DNA of 23,768 nucleotides from assembly GCA_003339415.1 (NCBI GenBank), contig PDHQ01000444.1, positions 1-23,768 on the forward strand. The letters are read 5' to 3'. This document shows, in pieces, positions 10,380 to 20,399 of this stretch. Positions within the stretch are counted from its first letter, which is position 1. Every line of letters starts with the position of its first letter. Made by a program: the position numbers and the translations under genes. The notes under the pieces are model-generated. The model was not told where the DNA came from and searched no databases. It was given only the letters and a program-made list of their open reading frames with translations. This DNA comes from Ophiocordyceps camponoti-saundersi (nom. inval.) (Eukaryota; Ascomycota; Sordariomycetes; Hypocreales; Ophiocordycipitaceae).

Positions 10380-11040
10380 AACGTGGAAAGTTAATCGACT
10401 ATCTTATAATTTCTTTAACTTATCTAAGGAGTATTACTTAAATAGCTACGGGAATTAAGCTAAAGAATATTCCGATGCCACGATATGAAATTTATATAAC
10501 GATGGAAAACCGAATAGAACGGTCACGTGTTCGTCGAGAGATTTCGCTTCCTTAACGCCGGTTTGCTATCGTTATTTTTAACGTCCTCTATTATAGCGAG
10601 GCTATAACGCTAGTTCCTATCTTGCATTATTAACCTGCTACGATACTAGGCACGAGTATACGATCGGCAATCGTGTTAAAACCGATCTAATATATATTTA
10701 CGTTCTGCGGAAACGAGTCGAAATCCGCACTACTATACGCGGAATACTTTAGTAGTGCTTAATTCGTAAAGATACCTAAGAGGAGGAGTACTTTCGGATA
10801 TATTATATATCTCTTTAATGCCGTATTTTAATATAATTAGGAAACTAAGAGACGATTACGATAAGCACTACTAAAGTAGAACTACTTACCCTTACTTCTA
10901 TAGCGAAAAAACTAATCGCCCTCTATCGCCTCGGCGATAAACTTCGTATTATTCCCTCGAACCCTCCGAAGTTTTTTTATAATAATATATAAATAAGACG
11001 CTTACTAACGGAAGATACGTTAAAGCTATTAACTAGGCTA
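10380..11040. other. Patch with weaker RIP, possible gene fragment
   Basis: Unlike its neighbours, this stretch retains CpA and TpG, for example 'gatgccacgatatgaaa' and 'gatggaaaac' near 10474-10508 and 'cacgtg' near 10525. One plus frame from an ATG at about 10476 reads MPRYEIYITMENRIERS, and only four TAA codons interrupt the first 120 codons. The reverse strand is similarly open, so the coding strand is not settled. No family was recognised. Confidence 0.3.
10745..10878. repeat. 17-bp perfect inverted repeat, 134-bp unit
   Basis: TACTTTAGTAGTGCTTA at 10745-10761 is the exact reverse complement of 10862-10878, with 100 bp between. A further related half-site, 'gcactacta', lies near 10726. 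The layout resembles a small terminal-inverted-repeat element or a large hairpin. No target-site duplication was evident. Confidence 0.55.
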
Positions 11041-11289
11041 CGATATATTAATATTTTTTTTTTTTTTTAGTATTAGCTACGACGGGAGATTTAAGATATA
11101 TATATTAAGATCGCTTAGATCTAAACTTTAGCTAAGGTTAGAGATAGGTTTATAAAACCTATTTAAGGATAATTACTTAAGGAATTATAAAACGAACTTA
11201 GGCTTTAAGGTAAGGCTAATTAGCTTACTACGAGTTATATATATCTTACTTTACTTTGCATATCTTATTTTAACTTATATTCTAATATT

Positions 11290-11925
11290 ATTATTCGCGT
11301 AGGCGTTATTCTTCTAGATTTACTAGATATAGACGATTTTGCACTATCTTAAAAGTCTAGTTACGACTCCGTTAACAACGCTCCCTCTCGGCGTCCACTT
11401 AACGCTGCTAGGTAGGAGTAAGTTTATAAGGATAGGGTATTCCCGTAAGCTAGGTAATAGTATAGTGAAGATACGGAGGCGATAGGAGGCCGCTATGCTT
11501 ATCTTTGACCTTAGGGCTATCCTCTAGCTTAATAACCTCCCTTTCTTCCGCGGGGTTATCGTCGTTAGGAATAGTAATAGCTAACCGAGCAGACGAACTA
11601 GCCGTTTTAGTAGCGCGCTAAAATATATAACGACGGGCTTAGCTAGCTTAGATATATAACCCGCAGGCCCTATATTAAAACCCTTCGAGAGAAACGTAAT
11701 AATCGAAAGGGTGGGCTAGAGTTCGTTAACGCGGGTATTACTTATAGGGTATAGCGTTAGTAGAACCGTAACTCTGCACGAGGAGCGCACGGAAATATCC
11801 GTTATTACGCACGATTCGACTTCTAACTATCCGTAACGGAGTCGTAATAAGGGCTCGGAGGGTAACGTTACGTGTAGGCGTAGCGAGTGCTCGTATCTTA
11901 GCGTCCTAAAGAGAAGCTTCGTATT
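11290..11925 (-). pseudogene. Cys-rich fungal protein remnant, possibly DUF3716-like
   Basis: A single minus-strand frame runs from about 11925 to 11290 with only TAA/TAG breaks. It reads KIRALATPTRNVTLRAL near 11890, HPFDYYVSLEGF near 11710, then YRACGLYI and ARRYIF. After this comes an acidic, charged stretch (NDDNPAEEREVIKLEDSP) and a tail rich in former Trp/Gln codons. The RAC-G-x-Y...ARRY pattern fits the ACxNC...RRC motif of the fungal DUF3716 family with Cys turned to Tyr. That match is from memory of the motif and is tentative. The start codon was not identified. Function is unknown. Confidence 0.45.
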
Positions 11926-12275
11926 ATTTTTTTTTTTCTTCTAAAAGTCCTAAATATAGAGGATCTGCAAGGAGAGACTTATATTAATATATAGTATATT
12001 TAATATATTATTTATCTAGGGATCGGCTATTACGATACTAAGTAGGCGGTATTTTCTATTAATACCCCTTTATATAAGAACGGGAAACTCTATCTTTAAA
12101 AGTAATATAAAGAAGAAGAAAGAAGCTGCCGAAGGAAGGAGAAGAAGAGGATAAGCGAAGAAGAAAGGTAGAAGAGGATAAGGAAAGAAAAAAAGAAAAA
12201 AAGAAAGGGAGAAGGGAAAAGGGCTATTTATACCCTCTAAGGATATCTTATTAAGCTTAATTAATTTATAGGTAT
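11926..12275. other. Intergenic stretch with purine-rich tract
   Basis: Holds a T11 run near 11928-11938 and, at about 12104-12222, a long strand-asymmetric purine-rich tract (GAAGAAG, AAGGAAGGAG, GAAAAAAAG units). No gene was recognised. The tract could be an eroded low-complexity coding repeat or a triplex-prone sequence. Confidence 0.5.
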
Positions 12276-12440
12276 AAAAAAGCAGTAAACGAATAGATAT
12301 CTCTTTTAGGGAATAGGAAAAGTAGTAAACGGGTTTATCCCTTAGGAGATAAGAAGAGTAGTAAATAAGTCTATCCCTTAAGGATAGGAAGGACGATTAA
12401 TAAGTTTATCGCCTAAGGGATAAGAAAAGTAGTTAAAAAG
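12276..12440 (+). repeat. Minisatellite, about 36-bp unit
   Basis: Units start at 12276, 12318, 12354, 12389 and 12425, each of the form 'aaaagtagtaaac-ggtttatccctta-ggagataag'. Spacings are 42, 36, 35 and 36 bp, and the last unit is incomplete. It lies just downstream of the minus-strand remnant that ends at 12481. A 36-bp unit equals 12 codons, but no coding frame is evident. Confidence 0.7.
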
Positions 12441-12480
12441 ATACGTACGTAGAGTCTTTCACGTTTTTTTTTTTTTCGCT

Positions 12481-13068
12481 TTAAGGTTTCGATAATCTCT
12501 TCTTATAATTTTTAAAGATAAGGTTCTAGCTTATTAGATACTTCTAAATAAGCTTATAAGCCTAAGTAGGTATATTATATATACGTATATAAGAAAATAT
12601 CTCCTTTATACCGTAAAAGTAGGTATTAGTTTTAGAAATAACGGTTATAAACGTAAAAAGGAAACGGTCTTTAGAGAATAGTTATAAGTATATATCTAAG
12701 CGGTAAGATTAAGGCGTTATTATTTATATTTACTACTTATAAGAAAGGATATCGGTCCCTACTATATTTTCGGATAAGACTTAAGAGATAATATCTAAAT
12801 CTAAAAAATAAGGGGTAAAGGAAAATTATTATATAGTCTACCTTATAAACCTCACTCGTAGTTACTACTAAGCGTAGCCGGTCCTATATCTTAGGGACTA
12901 GCCTAGCTATATAGACGTAGTAGAGTTATTATTATCGTTATAAGTATCTAGAATATCGATACCTTTATTAGTGCTAATATTATATCCTAATAAAAATAAA
13001 GACTTCTTAGGGCTAGGTACGTCCCCTCCTTAGTTTAGAAGAATAACGCGCTATCGGCTAAAGTACAT
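12481..13068 (-). pseudogene. Unidentified gene remnant cut by the LTR element
   Basis: A minus-strand frame runs from an ATG at 13068-13066 to a TAA at 12483-12481 without net indel. Readable text includes LGYNISTNKGIDILDTYND, FSFTPYFLDLDII, ENIVGTDILSYK, FSKDRFLFTFITVISKT, YFYGIKEIFSYIRIYNIPT and KNYKKRLSKP. No family was recognised. The first codon sits 12 bases from the LTR edge at 13080, so the true 5' end may lie beyond the insertion, near 22410 and above. The ATG may therefore be an internal Met. Confidence 0.5.
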
Positions 13069-13075
13069 ACCTATA
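13069..13075. repeat. Candidate target-site duplication, left
   Basis: ACCTATA here matches 22403-22409 at the other end of the LTR element. Ty3/gypsy elements usually make 4-6 bp duplications. Because the LTR termini are not sharply defined after RIP, the exact duplicated length is uncertain. Confidence 0.35.
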
Positions 13076-13079
13076 CCTA

Positions 13080-13286
13080 AGCTAAATAGGTTAACGGCAG
13101 AGGGATTAAATAAGCTAATTATAAGTATAAGAAATAGGCTTAACACGAAGATTAATAAGTGCCCTTATTAATTAATATATATATATATCCTCTAAGAATA
13201 GCTGCCCCCCGATATAGGCAGTTAAGCAAATATTAGTTATATAACTAGAATAACGTAATCCCCTTTTAACCTTCCCCCTCTAGCTA
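13080..13286 (-). repeat. 3' LTR of the gypsy element
   Basis: About 207 bp, closely matching 22198-22403 in the same orientation, with differences mostly of RIP type. Shared landmarks are 'aatacgaagattaataagtgc' versus 'aacacgaagatt...', 'cccttattaattaatatatata' and a pyrimidine-rich 'cccctttt...ccttccccct' end. The outer ends TG/CA cannot be confirmed, and no clear polypurine tract lies outside the repeat. Confidence 0.75.
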
Positions 13287-13427
13287 GTCTATTACTAATA
13301 CTAAAATAATAAATTAAAGTCTTAAAGTAAAATAGATAAAAGAGAGGATAAAGAGCAAAATAATAAATAGGAGGGGAATAAATAAATAATAAAGGGAATA
13401 AATAGGCTATAATAACTAAGTAAATAA

Positions 13428-15209
13428 TTAGATCTCGCTAGATCCTATTATAGATAAAGACTTTATAGATAGAGTCTTCCGGTTAGGCTTCGTTAATATC
13501 TTAATAATATCTAAGGTTTATTTAAAAAGAACCTAATTATTACGAAGTTCCTTTCGCAGCTTGCTATTTTCCTCCTTAAGTGCTTAGAGCCTATCGTTAA
13601 CCTTTATTATCTACTTAGTAAGAGGTAATAAATATTTAGGTTTAAGGTTATTAACTTTAAAAAGAGCGTTAATCTTCTTTTATATTCTAGTAATAAATAT
13701 CTCTCCGTCCTTTTTATTATCTCTAATAGTCGCCTAATCGGTCTAGTTATTATTATTATTAATAGCTCTTATTACTATTAGTTTAACTACCGTTAATTTA
13801 GCTACTATTATCGGCTTAGTGGCGGTATTCTCTATAAAGACGTTATCTATCCGTTAATTAATAACTTAACTATTATCTAAGGAAGAGTTAAAATTAGAAA
13901 TAACGATAGGAGGAGCTTTATTAACTATAGGGGTCTAGGTTAATACGCCCTATTTAAAATAGCTTATCTATTTCGTTATATAACCCTTAGTTATAGGCGT
14001 TATCTTAGTAGCTATTACTAGCGATAATAATAATATTATAGCCGATATCTTCGGTAGCGGCTTTTAGGCTAGTAATTTTTATCGCTTATACTATATAGCT
14101 GCCTAATAGTTTACGTTATCTTATGCCGCATTATCGAGTAATCGTTTTAGTATACCCTAGCCGGTATTTAATAACTCGGCAGGGGCTACTATAGTTTATA
14201 TAATATTAATATTAGGATCTAGGTTAGTTTATAAGTTATCGATCCGTTTAGTAGTTTTTACTAGCGTTACACGTATCTCTATCTTATTACCTGACGCTAG
14301 GTATAATATATAATAAATCCGACGTAATACTGCCTAATAAATCTAATATTTAAAGTATCCGATTTAAAATACCGTTATGCTCTTAATAGAGAGGTTATTA
14401 GGAGGGTATCGGATATAATTGTTAACCTTAAGCGTTAGGCTATAGAAATCTTATAGAGGCGTCCGGGCTAAGGTAAAGAATATGGTGCCGATGTCGTTAG
14501 CGATAAGGAATAGCTCCTTTAAGGTATATAGGTATATAGGTAGGTATTATAACTTAAAGGCCTCCGCTTTGGAGATACCCTAAAACTTAGTAATATAAGG
14601 TATAACCTTTTTATTTTCTATCTTCGTCTATATCGTCCTAATAACTAGCTAAGCTACCTATTAGCTATCCTAGGCTTTATTTTTAAAGTTACTATTAGCT
14701 AGCTTAATCGTATAATTTATTACTTTTTTCTAAAATCTTAAGATCTTAATCTATTTAAGGCGGTAATCGCGGGTAAGGTAAGCGTATACCTAGTTAAATT
14801 TTGCTTTAGAAGCTGCCTATATAAGGGCCGCCTTTTTAGCTAGCTTATTGTTATCTGCTAGTAGAGGTAAAGGGTGCTTATCCGTCAGCTCCCCTTTAGC
14901 ACTTTATCTTAGCTTACGGAAAATAAAGTTCGTATCTTATAACTAAAGGAAGTAGTTATATAATATTCTTATAGGTAGGATATATTTATCCGGGCGGATA
15001 GAACGCTTCCTATTATAATAATCTTTATAAAATACTTTAAATAACGTTCCTCGAAAGTCCTTATCTTTACTATAAACGTTAAGCTTACCCGATAGTTAGT
15101 ATAGTATATTTTCGTTATCGGAAATATAGTTAGGTATTTCTTCTCGGGTTCTCGTATCCTAAGATATACTTATTATAGGGGCCTTACCCTTAGATAGTCG
15201 CGGGGCTAT
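13428..15209 (-). pseudogene. Additional ORF downstream of integrase, C-terminal coiled coil
   Basis: One minus-strand frame of about 594 codons runs with no net indel. Its probable start reads ATA (for ATG) at 15209-15207, followed by A-P-R-L-S-K-G-K. Its probable stop is TAA at 13430-13428. Readable blocks include ISDNENILY, KDKDFRGTLFKVFYKDYYN, RPDKYILPIRILYNYFL, KGELTDKHPLPLLADNNK, AYLTRDYRLK and KAEAFKL. Near the C-terminus (about 13530-13625) lies a heptad-like charged helix, KVNDRL-x-ALKEENSKLRKEL, typical of a coiled coil. No transmembrane segment, zinc knuckle or catalytic motif was seen. The ORF begins about 200 bp after the end of pol and lies inside the LTRs, where retroviruses carry env. 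I do not recognise the family. It may be a captured host gene or an accessory protein. Confidence 0.65.
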
Positions 15210-15899
15210 CTTAGAAAAGAAAAAGGTAAGAAAAATATAAATAAGTTATAAAAAGGCTCGAAAAACGAAGGTGCACGATAGTGCAGTCCTATTATAGTAC
15301 GTGGTTAGTTAAAAGGTAAATATTATAAGAGGATAAGAAGGTAAAGTTACGAAACTATAAAGTGGGGAAAAGAAAAGTATATAAAGGAAGAGAGGAAGGA
15401 AAACGACGTAGTTATACTTAGAGTTTCCGTAAGCCTGCTAGCTTACTAGGTAGTAGCTAGTTATTAAGCCTTAAATAGTTAGGTTAGTTATAGTATTTCT
15501 TTAGTAAGTCCTTATAAAATAATAGCCCCTAGGCCTTTTTAATAGATAAATAGTTAATATACCTTAGTATTTAGGATATCCTCTTAACCTAGTAATATAG
15601 CTTAAATAGCCTAATTTATATTAGCTTAAGTTTCCTAATAGCTCCGTTTATAGCTAGATAAACCTATATACTAGGGGTTAGACTAGACTTATCTTTTTTA
15701 TCGTAAATAGATATCTTATAATATATAATCTTATTAAACTTACCTTTAGCTACCTATCTCCGGTATTTAGCTTAGCTTATAAATTCTATAATAAAGTTAG
15801 TATATCTCCCTTATAGGGGCTATTCTACCTACTTTCCTAATCTTAAAGCTTTATATAGTAATCTTATAGATTAAAATAAATTTAAGCTAGTCTATACTA

Positions 15900-16545
15900 T
15901 TCCGTAAAGCACTTTAGTAGGTAAGTAGCCTAAGGTCCTAATAACCTTATAGTTAAGTTACCGTATAACTATTAGTAGATATTCGAACGAAGTATTCTTA
16001 GGAGGCTATAACCTTTTTAAAAGTTATTAAAAGATCTTATTTATTACTTTAACTAAACCTATACTATAATATAACTTAGATAGCGCCGTTACTTAAAGTA
16101 TATCTCTTACTATTAAGAAGGCTAAAACTTCCCTTAATAAAAAAGCGGAACCTAAGTTAGAGTAGATAGCTATAAGTATAATTATAATAAAGTCTAGCTA
16201 ATTTCTTAGCCTAATAATAGTCTCCGAGGCTCCTATTATTCGGTAAGCTATAAGCTATATAAAATAAGAAAAATAGTTAACTAATATTAGTATAAACTTA
16301 GTCTTATTTATAGCCGTTAGGAATAGTCTTATATAGTCTATAATAAGGACCTAAAAAGGTGCTAAAATAGAGATTAGCTAATCCGGCGCTTTCGGCTTTT
16401 AGTTAGAATATAAAGTATATTCTCTATAACTTACTATATAAGATATAATATCCTAAGCTATTCTAGGCTAAAAGATATATATATAGAGTTATTAACGCGT
16501 AGTATCTAGCTTAAAGTAGCTACTTAAATTATAAGCTTAGTAGAA
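15900..16545 (-). other. Integrase domain of pol, D,D35E type
   Basis: The zinc-binding HHCC site is recognisable as H-x4-H-x29-C-x2-C, but all four ligands now read Tyr (codons 16533-16531, 16518-16516, 16428-16426, 16419-16417). It carries the YIF-stop-PRIA block of the usual YYWP segment. In the core, Asp1 is intact in LIIDYI (16338-16336). Asp2 reads Asn in YSNLGSAF (16158-16156) and Glu reads Lys in GLVKVINKIF (16050-16048). Asp2 and Glu are separated by exactly 35 codons. A LGYLPTKVLYG block follows, as in TPFELLYG. All changes are single RIP-type transitions. Confidence 0.85.
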
Positions 16546-17059
16546 TACTTACGGGATCTTATATTAGAGAAGGTATCTTTACTACTTAGTTAAATAACTC
16601 CTTTTATATAATAGGGTATTCGTTTATATTAACTATTTAAAAGATACCGCTTATCGTCTAATATAATTTGCTAAGATATAATTAAGTTTATTAGGAACCT
16701 TACTATATTATAGCTAATTAACTATATCTATATAATAGTAGTTTATATAATAGTCTAATAGCCTCGATATCTTATCCGTCTCTCTTACGAGTGCTATAGC
16801 TACTTAGAGGTCTACTCGGGTCTTATTATCTTCTTTTTCCTAAGTTTATAAGGCTAATAAAGCATTTTATTAAAGCGTAGTTAGTTATAGTAAAGGGGTG
16901 CCCGTCTTATTAGTAGGTAGTTTCTTAAGGGGCATACCCGCTAGGTATTTAAGGAGCGCCTTATAGCCTTATAAGCTATCTTTCTATTTCTATAGTCCGG
17001 TATTAGTATTAACTATTCCCTAGTCTATAATATCCGTAGCTTAGTATTTATTAGATAGA

Positions 17060-17420
17060 AAGATTATCTTAGATAAATTATCTATAGCTTAGTTTCGCGA
17101 ACCCTTAACGTAGGTAATCTTAATATTTAGCAGCCGCAGCTTAGTTACCTATTAAGCGTAGATACCTTTATAGCCCTTAGAAATTAGGAACTATATAATA
17201 AGGAAGTAGTCTATAAAGATAGTTAATTTATCTATTATATAGAATAGATATTAGTAGCGATAGTAGAATTCGACTAAAGTATAAAGTTCCTACTTATATA
17301 TTTTATAGTTACGCTATATCTTTGTAAAGAGAAAGGAGTTATATAAAATCGGCACTAAGCTATCTCCTTATTACTATAGGATAACGCAGCCTGCTCCGAA
17401 CCTTAAAATATCTATATATA
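17060..17420 (-). other. RNase H domain of pol
   Basis: The first catalytic Asp is kept at 17412-17410 in YIDILRFGAGCVIL, the TDAS-x-x-GxGAVL block. The Glu is kept at 17289-17287 in ELYTLVEF. The Asp of the TDH block is kept at 17211-17209, while the His after it reads Tyr. The domain ends with TYVKGSRN, a stop, then AIDNLSK, matching YxPGxxNxxADxLSR. This domain removed RNA from the RNA-DNA hybrid. Confidence 0.8.
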
Positions 17421-17589
17421 TAAGTATTAGCTTATTAAGTTAAGGCCCGTAAATAGCTACTATTACTTCGGCGAGAGACTTAAAAATTATAAAAGATAAA
17501 GCCTTAGATAGCCCTTATAAGAAGGGAATATTTTTAGTAAGTCGCGTTAATAGTCGGGAGAACTTTACGTAATTAACTATTTATCTCTA

Positions 17590-18450
17590 GTAGGGTCCGA
17601 TTACTCCGAGAAATACCCTAACTTACCTCTAATTCGTTAGCACTAGCTATTCTTAGATTTTCTAAAGCCTCCTAAGCTTAATTATAATCCGTCTACCTAT
17701 ATAATATATCTATTCTACTACTAGGATTTCTATTATACTAAAAAAAACCTTCTTAAAACTTAACCGGAGTAAGGCTTATAATAATCTAAGTAGAAAGTAG
17801 TCCCTAATAAACGCCTATTATTCCTCGAACGTAGTATATTTTAAGAAAATATCGTCTATATAGTTATTAAAAAGCGTAATATAATAGCTTTTAGCAGGGA
17901 CCGCTAATAGAAATAGTTCGGGCAGAGGTTTAGGTATAGCCCTAAATGCTAGCTTCGTTATTTCGGTAAAGCTATAAGCTGCAGATTAGGTCCCTTAAGG
18001 GAGCTTTATAAGCTATAATTAAGAAAAACTAGGGATTTAAAATACTAGAACGTAGCGTAGTTTAGATACGACGAGTATAGCCTAGTAGCTATACTTTAAG
18101 TTAAATATACTAAATAAACTTATTTTTAGATCTAAGAGTTTATTATAAAGCTCCGATAGTAATAGGATAGTAGTGCCTAGTAAGTCTTTATTAATATTAT
18201 AGTAATTAATTATTAATTGTATTTTAGCCTATAAGTTAAACTCGTCCTTAACTATTATAATAAGTTCCGCCGACTATTAGCTTAACTTACCGTTAGCCGC
18301 TACTATATACTTATAGATTCCTAAGTTAATATTCTTATAAATAATTTTATTTATCTAGTATTATTTTAAAGCACTCTATCTTTTCTTCCTATTACGGTAT
18401 TATAGTTTAGTTCCCGGTATAATCTTCGGGTAATATAGGAATAAGTTTAT
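17590..18450 (-). other. Reverse transcriptase domain of pol
   Basis: Motif A reads FSIFNLKYSY at about 18114-18085. Its catalytic Asp codon (18102-18100) has become AAC (Asn), from GAC after T. Motif C is intact as YIDD at 17862-17851. Upstream is a YYNINKDL block that corresponds to DYRxLN. Downstream is the connection block FLGVIGPY, then NYVKFSRLLTRLTK, as in gypsy FLGLVGYYRRF...KIAxPLTxLTK. These were the polymerase palm and thumb. Confidence 0.8.
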
Positions 18451-19019
18451 AGGTAGTATATCGTATATATCCTAACCCTTAAGATTACGATAAGTATAGA
18501 ATATACGTATAATCTCCTCTTTTAAGTAATCCGGGACTAAAGGTTTAAGTATAATACTATAAGCGTTAAACTATACTATAACTAAATATTTATTAATAAA
18601 ATTATTAATTTCTTATCGCTAAACTCTCCTTTATATTAGGAATAGTAACGCTAATAGCTTATTTACTTATAGCCTAGGCTAATATTATTTACTTAACCGT
18701 TATTTAGTTATAGGTCTAGTAACTAAATCGCTTTATAATTATTAGGGACTATTAAGTACGGTCTCTATAGTAGCTATAGTTAAGGAAAGAAGATTAGAAT
18801 CGACAAGGGGGCAATAGTAAGAAGTAAAAGCATAATTTATATAAAAGTCTATCTAAGTTTATATATATATAGCTTGCCTTATTAATCTAAAAGCGTAGCT
18901 TATAAATAAAGTAATCGGGTTTATAATAAAATATATAAAATCTAAACTAATAATAATATTTCTAGTTAGCTATAGTTTTATAACTTACTTAGGTTAGCGC
19001 TAATAACTTAGTTTAACAA

Positions 19020-19620
19020 TTTAATCTAGTTATCGTTATTATTCTTAGAAGTTAAGTCCTTAGAAGAGGTATCGGAGTCGTTTTTATTATCGCTATCTAT
19101 ATCTTCGGACGTTAATTTAGGGAGCCTAATAAACTTCCTTAAGATAGGCGGGGTATTAGGCGCTAAGACTAACTTCTATCTTAGCGATATAGCTATTTAC
19201 GGGCCTTATAAAGCTACCGGTATATTACCTTAATTACGATCTTTAATTATTAAAGTGCCGGTCTTAATATAGATAACGGCGTTAACGTTAAAAAGCTAAG
19301 GTATACTTAATAGAAAGGGTAGGTTATTAACTACGTTATTATTTTTAAGCTTAACGATCGCTTAGACTTCTCTAATTACCTTAGAGACGTTTATATTTAA
19401 GATAGCAAAATTATAAACGGGAATACGTAATCTATCCGCGATTTTTATAGCTAGCTTACTAAACTTAATATCCTTTAGGTTTATAACGGGGATCTTATTA
19501 CGATTAGCAAAGTCGTAGTTAATAAAACTTACCTAAGACCCTTAATCTACTATTATATTCTTATCTGCTAGCTTTAAGGACTTATTTTTACTATTAACTT
19601 AGAATAAGATAATATATAAA
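19020..19620 (-). pseudogene. gypsy protease with acidic linker
   Basis: The active-site loop reads V-D-stop-G-S at about 19550-19536, with the Asp codon intact at 19547-19545 and a TAA where Thr/Ser or another residue (Gln by RIP logic) stood. It is followed by VSFINYDFANRNKIPVINL. The flap-distal block reads LPFLLSIP-stop-LFNVNAVI, matching the L-G/S-I-P-W-L pattern. Downstream is an Asp/Ser/Asn-rich acidic linker (TSEDIDSDNKNDSDTSSKD) before the frame is lost. It is in the same phase as the gag zinc knuckle, so gag and protease form one frame. Confidence 0.7.
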
Positions 19621-20399
19621 ACTCTAAAAGTCTTATAATCTCTAGTTTCTTTAATTAAACGGGTATTTATATCTTGCCTAGCTAGGTTAACTCTATTACT
19701 GCTAATATATACTACTTTAGACTTACCCTTACCCTTACCTTTAGCCTTCGTCTTAATAGAGGTTTATCTCTTACGTAACGAGAGATACTTAAATTACTTA
19801 GCCCCTTCTAGACTTACCTATTAGAAATCTACTAGATTAATAGGTATAATAAATCTCTTCGCTAGTTTAATCTAATTAATATTACTTAGGCTATCTCTTA
19901 CCTAGACTTTTACTAAACCCTTAGCCCTCTTTTTCTTATTAGCTATTATGCTCTTCTTAGCACTTAATAGTCTTAGCTAATTAAGCACTTTAGGCGTTTT
20001 ATAATATAAGGTTACTTCTAAGTTTAAATTATTCTTAAATATTTCCTCTAAAAATATCGGGTTAATTAATCTCTTTTTAATCGATAGTTTACTAAGTCCG
20101 GCTACTATAACTAATATTATAAGTGCGTTACGAACTATCTTACTAAGTTTAACGTTATCTCTATTTATTATAATAAGTAATTAGAGCTTATAAGCTATAG
20201 TATTAGTATTATTAATATTACTTATATTACCTTATACGGACTTATTAATTCTTAAACTAATAATATTAAAATAAACGTTCCTATTACTATTTATAAGTAT
20301 ATTATAAAGTTTATTAATTAGACCTTAATAAAGGTTCCGTTCTAAGAGGTTTTAATATCTAAGGTTAACCTAGTATGCCGTAATAGCCTAGGTTATTAG

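Larger units (their letters stand above)
15412..18660 (-). pseudogene. pol: gypsy pol: RT, RNase H, integrase
   Basis: Pol remnant of about 1,080 codons kept in one frame. Landmarks checked in the same phase are at 18100, 17851, 17410, 17287, 17209, 16531, 16426, 16336, 16156, 16048 and 15418. Order on the minus strand is an N-terminal linker with KPLVPDYLKEEIIRIFYTY and KIIPGTK, then RT, thumb, RNase H and integrase, and a C-terminal tail ending LAGLRKL before TAA at 15420-15418. It encoded the enzymes for cDNA synthesis and insertion. Gag-protease upstream is in a different phase (-1 relative), switching between about 18.65 and 19.0 kb. This is either programmed frameshifting or an indel. 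Breaks are nearly all TAA/TAG. Confidence 0.85.

Noticed and set aside
13428..15209. The extra ORF as a retroviral envelope gene
   Set aside because: The position fits, but no signal peptide, fusion or transmembrane segment is visible and a coiled coil alone is not enough.
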